NCBI GenBank assembly: GCA_963630635.1
Contig: CAVGOA010000003.1
Span: 1-64,000 of the forward strand
From: Paratractidigestivibacter sp963630635
Lineage (GTDB): Bacteria > Actinomycetota > Coriobacteriia > Coriobacteriales > Atopobiaceae
DNA length: 64,000 nt
Direction: 5' to 3'
In this document: piece by piece, positions 49,838 to 58,805 of the stretch
Layout: the number at the start of each line of letters is the position of its first letter
Position numbering within the stretch: the first letter of the stretch is position 1
Notes under the pieces: generated by a model
The model's input: the letters and a program-made list of their open reading frames with translations, nothing else
Database searches by the model: none
What the model was told of the DNA's origin: nothing
Program-made: the position numbers and the translations under genes

Positions 49838-51424
49838 TTACTGGTTGTTGCCGCCGGCGGCAGGTCCGCCCTGCTGAGGGGTGCCGCCCTCGCCGCCGCT
49901 CTTGCGGTGACGGCGACGACGCGGCTTGGGCGCCGCCCCCGGGTTGCCGCCCTCGCCAGCACCGGCGGCCTTGTCCTTTGGCGCCGAGAAGTGCTGCGGC
50001 TGCTTCTTGCCGCCCTGGTCCTTGGATGCACCGGCCTGACTCGAGCCCTGCTGGCCCTGGCCGCCCTTGTCGCCCGGACGGCGGCGGCGCGGCTTCATGC
50101 CGCCCCCGCGCTGCTGGCGGCCCGGCTCTTTGCCGGCGGCGTCACCGGACTCGCTGCCCTCGCGCCTGGGCGTGGCCTGGGCCTGCTCGCCTGCGCCCTC
50201 GCCGGCCGCGCGGTGGTGCCTGCGGCGGCGAGAAGAGCCCTGCTCGGCAGATGTATCGTTGCCCGCACCGGCACCCTGCGCCGCGGCGTCTGCCGGGCGC
50301 TGCTTGCGACGGCGACGCGTGTCTTCGGCCGAGCCGCTTGTCTCGCCGCCACGCGACGCGCCGCGCTGGCCAGAGCTGCCCTGGGCACCCGTGCCCGCGC
50401 CCTCGTTCGACGGACGTTGACGACGTTTGCGCTTGGGCTCGACAAAGATGTCGGAGGTGTCGAAGGTCTCTTCTTTAAGCACGCCGTTCTTGCGGTCCAG
50501 CTCGGCCAGGGCCATCTGCACGTCGGGCGACTGCAGGCGCTCAAGGACGTCACGGGTCACGGTGTCGGGGCGGCAGGCGCAGCCAAGCTCCTCACTCTTC
50601 TTGCAGGCGGCCTCGCTGGCGGTCATGTCGGCCAGGGCCACACGGATCTGCTTGCCGTTCTCAAGGCGCAGGCAGATCTGCTCCTTGGGCGTGTCGTACT
50701 CGATGATCTTGCCCTTGCCCAGCGGCGTGTCGATCACGGCGTTTCGCTTGGGTGCGCGGCTCTTGAAGTCGCGGTAGGCCTCGAACTCGTAGCGCAGGCA
50801 GCACATCAGGCGGCCGCACGCGCCCGAGATCTTGGTGGAGTTCAAGGGCAGGTCCTGCTCCTTGGCCATACGGATCGACACCGGGTCAAACGAGGTGTTG
50901 AAGCGCCGACAGCACAGCTCTTGGCCGCAGTGGCCGTAGCCGCCCACAATGGCGGCCTCTTCGCGCACGCCGATCTGGCGCATGTCGATGCGCACATGGA
51001 ACTCGCGGGACAGGTCGCGCACCAGCTGGCGAAAGTCCACGCGGTCCTCGGCGGCGAAGTAGCACACGGCCTTCTCGCCGTCGAAGATGAACTCGACGCC
51101 CACCGGCTTCATCTCGAGCCCCGAGGCGGCTACCAGGCGGCGGAAGGCCGGCATGGCGTCCTCGGAGCGCTTGGCGAGCTTCTCGGCGCGCTCAAGGTCG
51201 TAATCGGTGGCGATCCTCTCGACGCGGCGCAGCTCGGCGTCGCCGATGGTCTTTCTCAGCTCGGCCTCGTCAACCTCAAAGGCGTCCGAGGTCGCAAGGC
51301 CGATCTCAAGGCCGCGCTCGGTGTGGCAGATGACGTGGTCGGCCTCTTGGGCCTGGGTGTCCGCGGCGTCGAACCACAGCTCGCGCGTGACATAGGTGAA
51401 CTTCACCGGGATGACGGTGGGCAT
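49838..51424 (-). CDS. ricT: PSP1/YaaT (RicT) family protein with long Arg/Gly-rich tail
   Basis: Residues 1-300 are the PSP1 domain with the conserved cysteines GYGHCGQELCCRR and GRLMCCLRYE. In Bacillus, RicT with RicA and RicF forms an iron-sulfur complex that steers RNase Y. Residues of about 330-528 are disordered, with blocks of RRRR, Gln, Gly and Ala; such a tail suggests RNA binding. The ATG overlaps the holB stop (TAATG). ricA and ricF are not nearby. The order tmk-holB-ricT is conserved in Gram-positives. Confidence 0.9.
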   Translation of the reverse strand: MPTVIPVKFTYVTRELWFDAADTQAQEADHVICHTERGLEIGLATSDAFEVDEAELRKTIGDAELRRVERIATDYDLERAEKLAKRSEDAMPAFRRLVAASGLEMKPVGVEFIFDGEKAVCYFAAEDRVDFRQLVRDLSREFHVRIDMRQIGVREEAAIVGGYGHCGQELCCRRFNTSFDPVSIRMAKEQDLPLNSTKISGACGRLMCCLRYEFEAYRDFKSRAPKRNAVIDTPLGKGKIIEYDTPKEQICLRLENGKQIRVALADMTASEAACKKSEELGCACRPDTVTRDVLERLQSPDVQMALAELDRKNGVLKEETFDTSDIFVEPKRKRRQRPSNEGAGTGAQGSSGQRGASRGGETSGSAEDTRRRRKQRPADAAAQGAGAGNDTSAEQGSSRRRRHHRAAGEGAGEQAQATPRREGSESGDAAGKEPGRQQRGGGMKPRRRRPGDKGGQGQQGSSQAGASKDQGGKKQPQHFSAPKDKAAGAGEGGNPGAAPKPRRRRHRKSGGEGGTPQQGGPAAGGNNQ

Positions 51425-52545
51425 TACAGCGCCTCCTTTATGGAAAGCAGCATGACCTCCAAGGTCAGCTGGGGTGATACGTTGCGCGCCAGGTTGGCGG
51501 CGGCGATAGAGCAGGCCTTGAGGGCGGCAAGCGCCCCGCGTGCCGTGGTCTGGGCGGCCACGCGGTCGATGACGGCGGCCGCGTCTTGGTTGACGGGGGT
51601 CGACGTGACGTTCTCGCAGCGCATGAGCACGTCTCGCAGCAAAGACTCCGTCGCGGCAATAGCCTCCATCATACCCGAACGCTCGCGGGCAGAAAGCTCG
51701 CGGCGGTTGGCTGCCTCGACCTCTTTCAAGGCCGAGGAGCTCAAGTAGTCCTCGGTCTCTTTAAGGGCGTCTTCCTGGGCCTGCTTGACGTCCTTCAGTG
51801 GGATCTTGACGGCCTCGACGATCTGCAGGGCCGCCTTAAGGACATCCGCCGAGTCGTCCTGGGCCAGGCACGAGAAAGTGTCCACCACCAGGCGGCGCAC
51901 CTCCTGACGCGATGTGGAGGCGAGAAACTCCACGGCACGCGAGGGCGTCTGGGTGACGCTTAGGGCGACGCGGGCCGTTTGCTCGCTCGCGCCACAGCCG
52001 CGCACCACGGCCGCGACCGCGGCCTTCTCGCCGATTCCCGCAAACGGAACCACCTGGCAGCGCGAGACGATGGTGGGCAAAACCGAGGCCACCGTGCGTG
52101 CGCACAGGATGAAAACGACGTTTTGCGGCGGCTCTTCGATGGTCTTGAGCAGGGCGTTTGCCGATTGGGCATAGAGCATCTCGGCGCGCTCGACGATATA
52201 GACCTTGCACGCGGCACGCATGGGCGCCAGGTAGACGTCGGCAATGAGGGCGCGGATCTGGTCGACGAGGTAGCCCTGGTTGCTGCCGGGAGCGTACCAG
52301 TGCACGTCGGGGTGGGTGTGGTGGCTCACACGGCGGCAGTCGTCGCAGGTGCCGTCGGCGTCGTTGGGGCACACGATGCACTTGGCCAGGGCCTCGGCGG
52401 CCTCGTGTTTGCCGCTGCCCGGCGCGCCCACAAACAGGTAGGCGTGCGAAAGGCGGTCCTCGTTGTAGGCGCGGGCAAGAAAGTCGCGGACGCGCGGCTG
52501 GTCCTGGACGGCCGACAGGGCCGCCGGAACGGCTACCGGGGCCAT
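51424..52545 (-). CDS. holB: DNA polymerase III delta prime subunit
   Basis: The 373-aa clamp-loader protein has a Walker A (GAPGSGKHEAAEAL), a zinc module CPNDADGTCDDC and ALLKTIEEPPQNVVF, typical of HolB. It helps load the sliding clamp. ATG 52543-52545 directly follows the tmk TAG, and the 3' end overlaps ricT. The DxxH-type Walker B reads VERAEML here. Confidence 0.93.
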   Translation of the reverse strand: MAPVAVPAALSAVQDQPRVRDFLARAYNEDRLSHAYLFVGAPGSGKHEAAEALAKCIVCPNDADGTCDDCRRVSHHTHPDVHWYAPGSNQGYLVDQIRALIADVYLAPMRAACKVYIVERAEMLYAQSANALLKTIEEPPQNVVFILCARTVASVLPTIVSRCQVVPFAGIGEKAAVAAVVRGCGASEQTARVALSVTQTPSRAVEFLASTSRQEVRRLVVDTFSCLAQDDSADVLKAALQIVEAVKIPLKDVKQAQEDALKETEDYLSSSALKEVEAANRRELSARERSGMMEAIAATESLLRDVLMRCENVTSTPVNQDAAAVIDRVAAQTTARGALAALKACSIAAANLARNVSPQLTLEVMLLSIKEAL

Positions 52546-53178
52546 CTAGGCAACCTCGTCTTTGGCGAGAAGGTCCTCTACCTGGGAAAATACGCGGTCG
52601 GCAACCTCATCTGGTGTACCTGCGGCGTCGACCGTGCGCACACGGGCGGGGTCGGCCGCGGCCAGGCACAGGTAACCCTCGCGCACGCGGGACTGGAAGG
52701 CGACGCCTTCTGCCTCCATACGGTCGGTGCCCTCGCGCGTGGCGCGGGCAAGAGCCGCCGAGGTCTCCATGTCAAGCACGATGGTGCGATCAGGATCAAA
52801 CCCGCAGCTGCCCAACGCGTTGGCGCGGTGGATGACGTCGTCGCTTAGCGAGCGGCCGGCAGCCTGGTAGGCGTAGGTGGAGTCGTAGTAGCGGTCGCAA
52901 ACCACCACAGCGCCGCGGGCGAGCGCAGGCTCGATGACCTCGCGGACCAGCTGGGCGCGGGAGGCCTCGAAGAGCAAAAGCTCGCACTCGGGCGTCATCT
53001 GGGAGTTGGCAGGGTCAAGCACCAGCGAGCGGATCTTCTCGCTAATGGAGGTGCCGCCCGGCTCGCGCAGGCGCACGACCTCGCGGCCCAGGCCCTCTAT
53101 CGACGCAGCTAGACGCGCCGCCTGCGTTGATTTTCCGCAGCCGTCCGCCCCCTCGAGCGTGATAAAGACCCCTCGCAT
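52546..53178 (-). CDS. tmk: Thymidylate kinase
   Basis: The 210-aa kinase has P-loop TLEGADGCGKSTQA, LREPGGTSISE with the DR(Y/H)-type motif VVCDRYYDST and a lid near 150. It phosphorylates dTMP to dTDP. A minus-strand TATACT about 40 nt upstream is a candidate -10. First gene of tmk-holB-ricT. Confidence 0.96.
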   Translation of the reverse strand: MRGVFITLEGADGCGKSTQAARLAASIEGLGREVVRLREPGGTSISEKIRSLVLDPANSQMTPECELLLFEASRAQLVREVIEPALARGAVVVCDRYYDSTYAYQAAGRSLSDDVIHRANALGSCGFDPDRTIVLDMETSAALARATREGTDRMEAEGVAFQSRVREGYLCLAAADPARVRTVDAAGTPDEVADRVFSQVEDLLAKDEVA

Positions 53179-53277
53179 GGCACCCGCTTTCTTCTTGCAT
53201 CGATTTAACCTTGCTAGTATAGCGCGATTGCTCTTCTCGGCATAAACAGAGGTAGACGCACCATGCGCTTTACAGAG

Positions 53278-54282
53278 CTACGAGTACAGGCGCTTGAGCC
53301 AACCCAGGCGAGGGTGCAGCGACAACCGATAAATCCCATACGACAGAGCGATGCTTGCGCACACCGTAAGGACAAACAGCAGGCACGTCTCGCCGATCGC
53401 AAAGCCTAACAGGTTAAAAGCCTTATCCAGAAGGACCATGACCCACCAGTGGATGAAGAAAACGAGCGAGCTTACAACCCGCAAGGTTTTGAACGTCTGG
53501 GCTCGGCCCGACATACGACAGTTCACTACCAGGCCAAACGCACACCAGGTGAGCGGCACCAGAAAAACGTACATGTCCTCTTCAAGGACAAAGTCAAGGC
53601 GTTTGAGGGTCAGGGCTTCGATAAACATCAAGACGTATGAGGCGAGAAACCCTACCAAGGCGGCTTTTCTCGGTAACTTGAAACCGCGGTACGCAAAAGT
53701 GGCACCCATCGCAACAAAGAGAAGGCCTTCGAACAAACCGTTGCGCGTGGTGAAGATGACCTGTTGGACAGCCTTGAGCGCGGCCCATAGGTCGGGCGCG
53801 GCAAGGCGGAGCGGCTTGATGAGGCCAAACCAGCTTTGCCCCAGAAGGCCCACGGCGTAAAGACACAGCGCCGCGATCAGGATATTCTTGAGGCTCACGC
53901 GCCTGGACAACAGCCACGAGATGACGATAACGGCAAAGATCAACGCCGGGAAATACCAAAGGTGCCAATAGGAACCAACAAACACAACATCGCGCAGGTA
54001 GAAGAGCACGCCATGAGCAAGCCCCTGCGGATCCGTCAGGATGCCCTTGAGCTTGAGCGGAAGGTACACCAGCGTCCACAAGGCATAGAGCCTGATGAGC
54101 TTGACCACATAGCGCTTTGTGCGCTCGGGCGAGAAGTTTTCCAGCGGCGTTTTTCTATAGAGCAAGAAGCCCGACGAGACAAAGAAGAACGGGACGGCAA
54201 TTCTCGCGAACCAATTTTGGATGCCGTAGTTAAAGAGACGAAGGAGCGCGTTATTGGTGTCTCCAAATGGCAAAACGTGCAT
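53278..54282 (-). CDS. Acyltransferase 3 family membrane protein, probably phase-variable
   Basis: From ATG 54280-54282 the protein has 334 aa and about nine helices, with IAVPFFFVSSGFLLYR typical of acyltransferase 3 (O-acetyltransferases of cell-wall or surface glycans). The family normally has one more N-terminal helix. That helix is present upstream in the same frame (NAIDLAKFLCAILVVS before MHVL), but no start codon precedes it in this frame. Upstream ATGs at 54371-54373 are in another frame, separated by a CAGA repeat; loss of one 4-bp unit would join them. So the gene looks switched off or N-terminally shortened in this clone. Confidence 0.75.
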   Translation of the reverse strand: MHVLPFGDTNNALLRLFNYGIQNWFARIAVPFFFVSSGFLLYRKTPLENFSPERTKRYVVKLIRLYALWTLVYLPLKLKGILTDPQGLAHGVLFYLRDVVFVGSYWHLWYFPALIFAVIVISWLLSRRVSLKNILIAALCLYAVGLLGQSWFGLIKPLRLAAPDLWAALKAVQQVIFTTRNGLFEGLLFVAMGATFAYRGFKLPRKAALVGFLASYVLMFIEALTLKRLDFVLEEDMYVFLVPLTWCAFGLVVNCRMSGRAQTFKTLRVVSSLVFFIHWWVMVLLDKAFNLLGFAIGETCLLFVLTVCASIALSYGIYRLSLHPRLGWLKRLYS

Positions 54283-54334
54283 GGATACAACGAGTATCGC
54301 GCATAAAAACTTTGCTAAATCGATAGCGTTATAG

Positions 54335-54354
54335 TCTGTCTGTCTGTCTGCCTG
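54335..54354. repeat. Tetranucleotide tandem repeat (TCTG)4 plus CCTG
   Basis: Four perfect TCTG units (CAGA on the coding strand) and one imperfect unit lie at the very 5' end of the acyltransferase frame. Four-base units shift the frame when their number changes. Removing one unit puts ATG 54371-54373 in frame with the acyltransferase by my codon count. Confidence 0.8.
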
Positions 54355-54359
54355 TGGAA

Positions 54360-54386
54360 ATCATAGGCATCATGCTAGCTTGTCAA
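54360..54386 (-). promoter_or_regulatory. Candidate promoter of the acyltransferase gene
   Basis: A perfect TTGACA (54381-54386) and TATGAT (54360-54365) are 15 nt apart on the minus strand, shorter than ideal. If used, the transcript would start near the CAGA repeat, beyond the upstream ATGs. A TATAAC at 54328-54333 lies just after the repeat. Confidence 0.4.
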
Positions 54387-54407
54387 CACCTTTAGGGCGC
54401 AAGGGCG

Positions 54408-54483
54408 ATTAGTGTACACAGATCAAATAATGCCACTGACATGCGGTGTTTATCTAGCAACTACCGGATTCGTGTGCACTAAT
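54408..54483. repeat. Inverted repeat, 12-bp arms (one mismatch), 52-nt spacer
   Basis: ATTAGTGTACAC at 54408-54419 pairs with GTGTGCACTAAT at 54472-54483. It lies between the acyltransferase promoter and the next long inverted repeat and may be a small element of its own. Confidence 0.55.
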
Positions 54484-54538
54484 TGGGACAGGCGGGCCGC
54501 GGGCGAGCCCCTTCGTCGTTTGGGTTCAAACGTAAAAC

Positions 54539-54664
54539 ACGAAATTAGGAAGCCGAATTGCGATTTGAGCGGCAGACCACAATTTCAAGCAACCGCCAAC
54601 TGGGGTTTTGTTGCTCACGATTAGCGCCTGGCCGCTCAAAACAAATCCGGCTTCCCAATATCGT
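54539..54664. repeat. Long imperfect inverted repeat with CCAACTGGGGTTTTGT core
   Basis: Arms of about 34 nt (ACGAAATTAGGAAGCCG... and its partner ending GGCTTCCCAATATCGT at 54664) pair with several mismatches. The spacer holds the 16-nt core shared with 30017-30140 and 61951-62078, flanked by an inner stem AGCAAC/GTTGCT. A T6 run follows the right arm. It lies beyond the topA terminator. Confidence 0.82.
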
Positions 54665-54705
54665 ATTTTTTACTAGGACCAGGGCGCGGGCGAAGCCCCA
54701 TCGCC

Positions 54706-54737
54706 AAAAAACGCCCCCGCCGGGAAGGGCGGGGGCG
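54706..54737 (-). terminator. Intrinsic terminator of topA
   Basis: CGCCCCCGCC pairs with GGCGGGGGCG around a short loop, and the minus strand continues with TTTTTT. Confidence 0.92.
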
Positions 54738-54762
54738 GGTCGAACCGGGGCGTGACGCCGGG

Positions 54763-57297
54763 CTACTTCTTGCTAGCGGCCTTCTTCGTGGTCGTCTTCT
54801 TGGCCGCGGGCTTCTTAGCTGCGGGTTTCTTGGCGCCGCGAGCGGACTTTGCGGCCTCCTTCTTCTCGCGGCCGGGGCAGTCCATGTTGGGGCAAAGCTT
54901 CCAAGGACCGCGGGCCGTGGTGACCACGACCATGGGGGCGCCGCAATCGGGGCACTCCTCCCCCGTTGCCTCGAGCTTGCCGCGGGCGGGCAAGGGATAG
55001 CTCACGCCACAGTCGTCGTAGTTGGTGCAGCGAATAAAGCGCTTGCCGGTCTTCTCGGACTTGTGCGCGACCAGGTGCCCCTCGCGACCGTCGGCGGCGC
55101 ACGTCTTGCACAGGCCCACCTCGACGTCGGGTTCTTGGTTGGTGGGGCACGCCGGGTTGACGCACTGCTCGAAGGCACGGCTGCGGAAGGGGTGCACCTT
55201 CACGCGTGGAGCTCCGCAATCGGGGCACACGGCGGCCTCGCCCTCCAAGGCCTCGATACGGCCCTGGGGCAAGGGGTAGGTGACGTCGCAGTCGGGCCAA
55301 CCCATGCAGCCGGCAAAGCTGCCGCGGGTCTTGGCGCTGGTCTTGACCACCAGGTCGCGGCCGCACTTGGGGCACACGCCGATCTTGGCGTCGGCCGTGA
55401 CGGCGTCGGCGATGGCCTCGGAAAGGTCCTCGGTGTGCTCGATCAAGCCGTCCATCATGCCGGCGAGAAGGGCGCGCGAGTGCGTGACCACGGCAGCCTG
55501 GGTATCCTTGCCCTCGGCCACCTTGGTCATGTCGTCCTCGAGCTCGCTGGTCATCTCGGGCGTGGTGATGCGCGGCGCGTAGGTGTGCAGCGCGTCGATG
55601 ATCGCCATGCCAAGCTGACTGGGCTCGCACGGATCGTTCTTAAGATATTTGCGCTGGTAAAGCGTATCGATGATGGACGCACGCGTGGACTTGGTGCCAA
55701 GGCCGCGTTTCTCCATCTCTTGGATGAGCTTACCTTGGCTGTAGCGCGCGGGCGGCTCGGTCTGCTTGGCAGCGAAGTCCATGGACTCGATGTCCACGGT
55801 GTCGCCCTCGTGCATCTCGGGCAGCTGGTCGTCCTTCTTAAGACCGTAGGGATAGATCGCGCGGAAGCCGGGATAGGCCAGCACGTTGCCCGAGGCCACA
55901 AAGGGCTCGCCGGCAACGTCGATGCTCACCTTGGTGCCCTCGATGGTGGCCGCGTCCATCAATGTGGCCAAGAAGCGGCGTGCGATGAGGTTGTAGAGCT
56001 TCCAGGCAGCGGGCTGGAGGTTCTCGGGGTCGGCCGCCGCCGTGGGATAGATGGGCGGGTGGTCGGTGGTCTCTTGCTTACCGCGAGTAGCCACGATCTT
56101 GCCCTGGCCCAGAATCTTCTGGCATACGGGCGCGTACTGCGGCACCTTAGAGAGAGTGCGCACGCAGTCGCGCAGGTCGAGCGAGGCCGGGTAGACCGTG
56201 TTGTCGACACGCGGATAAGAAATCAGGCCGTCCATGTAGAGGCTCTCGGCCAGGCGCATGGTGCGAGCAGGGCTAATGCCCTCGGCGGCAGCAGCGGCCT
56301 GCAGGCTGGTGGTGTTGAAGGGCGCGGGCGGGCGCTGGGTGCGGCTCTTGCTCTCGACGGCCGTGACCTGGCCGGTCGTGGCACCGTCGACCTTGGCAAA
56401 CGCAGCGTCGGCCGCGGCCTTGTCCCAAAAACGGGTGGTCGCGTGGCCGATCTTGAAGGCCTCGGAGCTCTCGCGCGTGGCCTCGCCCGAGATTACCCAG
56501 TAATCCTCGGGGACAAAAGCCAGGCGCTCGCGCTCGCGCTCGACCACCAGGGCCAGCGTCGGCGTCTGCACGCGACCGGCCGAGCGGGTGTTGCCCAGGC
56601 CCGAGAAGCGCGCGGTGGTGAGATAGCGCGTAAGCACCGCGCCCCAGATAAGGTCGATGTACTGACGGCTCTCGCCGGCGTCGGCCAGGTCTTGGTCAAG
56701 CTCGACCAGGTTATCGAAGGCGTGGTCGATCTCGGCCTTGGTAAAGGCAGAGTAGCGAGCACGCGAGACGGGCACGTTGGGGTTGACCTCAAGGATCTGG
56801 CGCAGGGCATCCGAGCCAATGAGCTCGCCCTCGCGGTCGAAGTCGGTGCCGATGATCACCGAGTCGGCCTTCTTGGCCAGGTTCTTAAGGGCACGAATGA
56901 TGCCCTTCTCGGCGGGAAGCTTTTGAATGGGGGCCCACACCAGATACGGCAGGCTGGCGATCTTCCAGCCCTTGATGTCGATGCCGTCTTTGAGATAGGG
57001 CTTGCGCTTGGACTTGTAAGGCGGGCGCTCGAGGCCGTCGGGCAGGTCGGCGGGCATGATCTCGCCCTCGGCGCTCACGGCGTACCAGCCCTCGTTCTTG
57101 TCGAACTTAAGCTCGGTGGGGAAATCCGGCTGCAGGATATGGCCGCGAAGACCGATGGTCACGCACTCCTCCCCGCCCATCTCAAAGCGAAAGACGGGCG
57201 TGTCGTAGACCTTGTCGGCCTTAGGCTTGCCAGACTGCGACAAAAGGCGCGCAATCTGGCCGGCGGCGTCGTTTTTCTCGGTAACGATTAGCTTCAA
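54763..57297 (-). CDS. topA: DNA topoisomerase I
   Basis: The 844-aa type IA enzyme has a Toprim domain (VTEKNDAAGQIA, GTDFDREGELIG), the active Tyr in GLISYPRVDN near residue 360 and, after about 640, four zinc fingers beginning CPKCGRDL, CPDCGAPR, CKTCAADG and CPDCGAPM. The end is a Lys/Ala-rich tail (KKPAAKKPAAKK). The SYPR-type active site and early layout look closer to the archaeal/TopB-like branch than to E. coli TopA (TYMRTD). It relaxes negative supercoils. TTG 57295-57297 follows GGGGG. tatC ends 17 nt upstream. Confidence 0.94.
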   Translation of the reverse strand: MKLIVTEKNDAAGQIARLLSQSGKPKADKVYDTPVFRFEMGGEECVTIGLRGHILQPDFPTELKFDKNEGWYAVSAEGEIMPADLPDGLERPPYKSKRKPYLKDGIDIKGWKIASLPYLVWAPIQKLPAEKGIIRALKNLAKKADSVIIGTDFDREGELIGSDALRQILEVNPNVPVSRARYSAFTKAEIDHAFDNLVELDQDLADAGESRQYIDLIWGAVLTRYLTTARFSGLGNTRSAGRVQTPTLALVVERERERLAFVPEDYWVISGEATRESSEAFKIGHATTRFWDKAAADAAFAKVDGATTGQVTAVESKSRTQRPPAPFNTTSLQAAAAAEGISPARTMRLAESLYMDGLISYPRVDNTVYPASLDLRDCVRTLSKVPQYAPVCQKILGQGKIVATRGKQETTDHPPIYPTAAADPENLQPAAWKLYNLIARRFLATLMDAATIEGTKVSIDVAGEPFVASGNVLAYPGFRAIYPYGLKKDDQLPEMHEGDTVDIESMDFAAKQTEPPARYSQGKLIQEMEKRGLGTKSTRASIIDTLYQRKYLKNDPCEPSQLGMAIIDALHTYAPRITTPEMTSELEDDMTKVAEGKDTQAAVVTHSRALLAGMMDGLIEHTEDLSEAIADAVTADAKIGVCPKCGRDLVVKTSAKTRGSFAGCMGWPDCDVTYPLPQGRIEALEGEAAVCPDCGAPRVKVHPFRSRAFEQCVNPACPTNQEPDVEVGLCKTCAADGREGHLVAHKSEKTGKRFIRCTNYDDCGVSYPLPARGKLEATGEECPDCGAPMVVVTTARGPWKLCPNMDCPGREKKEAAKSARGAKKPAAKKPAAKKTTTKKAASKK

Positions 57298-57314
57298 CGG
57301 ATCCCCCGTCCGGT

Positions 57315-58103
57315 CTAGAGCTTATCGAGCTCGTGCTGCTCGTAATCCTCGCGCGTCCACTTGAGGGCAGCCTTGCCGTCGCGCGCGATGATGACGTAGC
57401 GGGCGACAAACAGGGCGACCTCGTACAGGGCGATCAGCGCGGCGAACATCAAGATCATGGTCACAGGAGAGGCGTCCGGCGTGACCACGGCGCTCAAGAT
57501 CATGAGGCCAACGTAGACGTAGCGCCACTGCGAGCGGAAGGTCTTGTACGGCACCAGGTGCAGGATCGACAGGTAGAAGATGACCAGCGGCAACTGGAAG
57601 GCGATGCCAAAGCCGATCTCGAGCATCATGTAGATGTTGAGGTAGTCCTCGGCGTCGGCCATGGTCTGGGCGAACTCGAAGGACTGGTCAAGCAGCCAGC
57701 CAAAGGCGGCGGACTGGATCACAAAGAAGCAGAAGATCATGCCCAGGAAGAACAAGACGACCATGGCAGCCACGGTGGGAACGACCCACTTGCGCTCGTT
57801 GGGCTTCAGGGCCGGCAGGAAGAAGGCCATGATCTCCCAGATGATGATGGGCGCGCAGATGATGACCGAGAAGAAGCAGGCCACCTTAAAGCGAATCGTG
57901 AAGCCGCCCAGCGCGGTGAAGACGTAGAGGCTGCCGCCGTGCATGGCTTCGGCGATCTGGTCCATCATGAGGCCGATGAGCGCGGGCGTGGCAAAGTAGA
58001 TAATGATGGCGCAGACAAAGACCGAGACCACGATGATGGTCAGTCGGCGGCGAAGCTCCCCGATGTGGTCGAAGAGCGGCATGCGTGCGGGACCGATAGG
58101 CAT
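57315..58103 (-). CDS. tatC: Sec-independent translocase subunit TatC
   Basis: The 262-aa protein has six helices and the TatC start FDHIGELRRRL, then KPNERKW and SAVVTPDASPVTM. It binds twin-arginine signal peptides and forms the receptor with TatB. Its C-terminal tail of about 35 residues is charged. It lies 4 nt after tatB. Confidence 0.96.
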   Translation of the reverse strand: MPIGPARMPLFDHIGELRRRLTIIVVSVFVCAIIIYFATPALIGLMMDQIAEAMHGGSLYVFTALGGFTIRFKVACFFSVIICAPIIIWEIMAFFLPALKPNERKWVVPTVAAMVVLFFLGMIFCFFVIQSAAFGWLLDQSFEFAQTMADAEDYLNIYMMLEIGFGIAFQLPLVIFYLSILHLVPYKTFRSQWRYVYVGLMILSAVVTPDASPVTMILMFAALIALYEVALFVARYVIIARDGKAALKWTREDYEQHELDKL

Positions 58104-58107
58104 GTTC

Positions 58108-58743
58108 CTAGGCCTCCTTCGTGGCGTTGGCGTCAGTGGGGGCCTCGGTGGCCTGGGCAGCGGGCTCGGCGGGCGCGGAGACGGGCTCGGCCCCTGCGGC
58201 CGGGGCCTCCTCGACCTTGGCGGGGCGCTTCATGGAGTAGAGATCGGCGGCCGTGGGCTTCTTGGGAGCCTCGGGCTCGGCGGGTGCAGAGACGGGCTCG
58301 GCGGCCTCGGCGGCGGTCACGGCGGCCTGCTCGCCCTCGGCGGCCGCGGCGTCGGCGTCGCCGGCCTCCTCGGTCGCGGCGGCCTCTGCGGCGGCAGCGG
58401 CCTCGGCGGCTTTGCGCTCGGCCTCAAGACGGCGCTTGCGCTCGGCGAAGGACTCGCTCTTCTTGGGTGCGGTCTTCTCGCCGTCGGTCGTCTCGATGTC
58501 AGCATCCTCGTCCAGGTTGGCCTGGCGCTGACGGTTGGGCTTCTTGGGCGTGTCGCTCATGGCCTCGGTCGCGGGATCCACGATCTCGGTCTGGACAACC
58601 TGGCTAAAGCCCTCCTGGGCGTTTCTAAACTGGCGAAGCGCACGGCCCAGGGTCTTTCCCATGCCGGGGAGCTTGTCCGGGCCAAAGATCATGAACGCAA
58701 AGACCAGGATGAGGACGAGCTCTGTCTCTCCTATGCCAAACAC
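58108..58743 (-). CDS. tatB: Twin-arginine translocase TatA/TatB protein with long acidic tail
   Basis: Start GTG 58741-58743 is chosen because AAAGGGAACC stands before it and the product then opens MFGIGETELVLILVFAF, as in the family; an upstream ATG adds seven residues but has no site. One helix is followed by an amphipathic helix (MGKTLGRALRQFRNAQ) and about 150 residues of Ala/Glu/Pro-rich tail. Clustering with tatC makes TatB likely, though a single TatA/B protein may do both jobs. Confidence 0.88.
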   Translation of the reverse strand: MFGIGETELVLILVFAFMIFGPDKLPGMGKTLGRALRQFRNAQEGFSQVVQTEIVDPATEAMSDTPKKPNRQRQANLDEDADIETTDGEKTAPKKSESFAERKRRLEAERKAAEAAAAAEAAATEEAGDADAAAAEGEQAAVTAAEAAEPVSAPAEPEAPKKPTAADLYSMKRPAKVEEAPAAGAEPVSAPAEPAAQATEAPTDANATKEA

Positions 58744-58805
58744 AGACGGTTCCCTTTCATTCATCGCGCGGGCAAGTGCGGCCGCGCGAAACCTATCGCT
58801 TGAGC

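Noticed and set aside
49800..50420. Overlapping plus-strand frames of 100-230 codons under the ricT tail
   Set aside because: They are antisense by-products of Arg/Gly codons. No start signals, and they change frame with the repeats.
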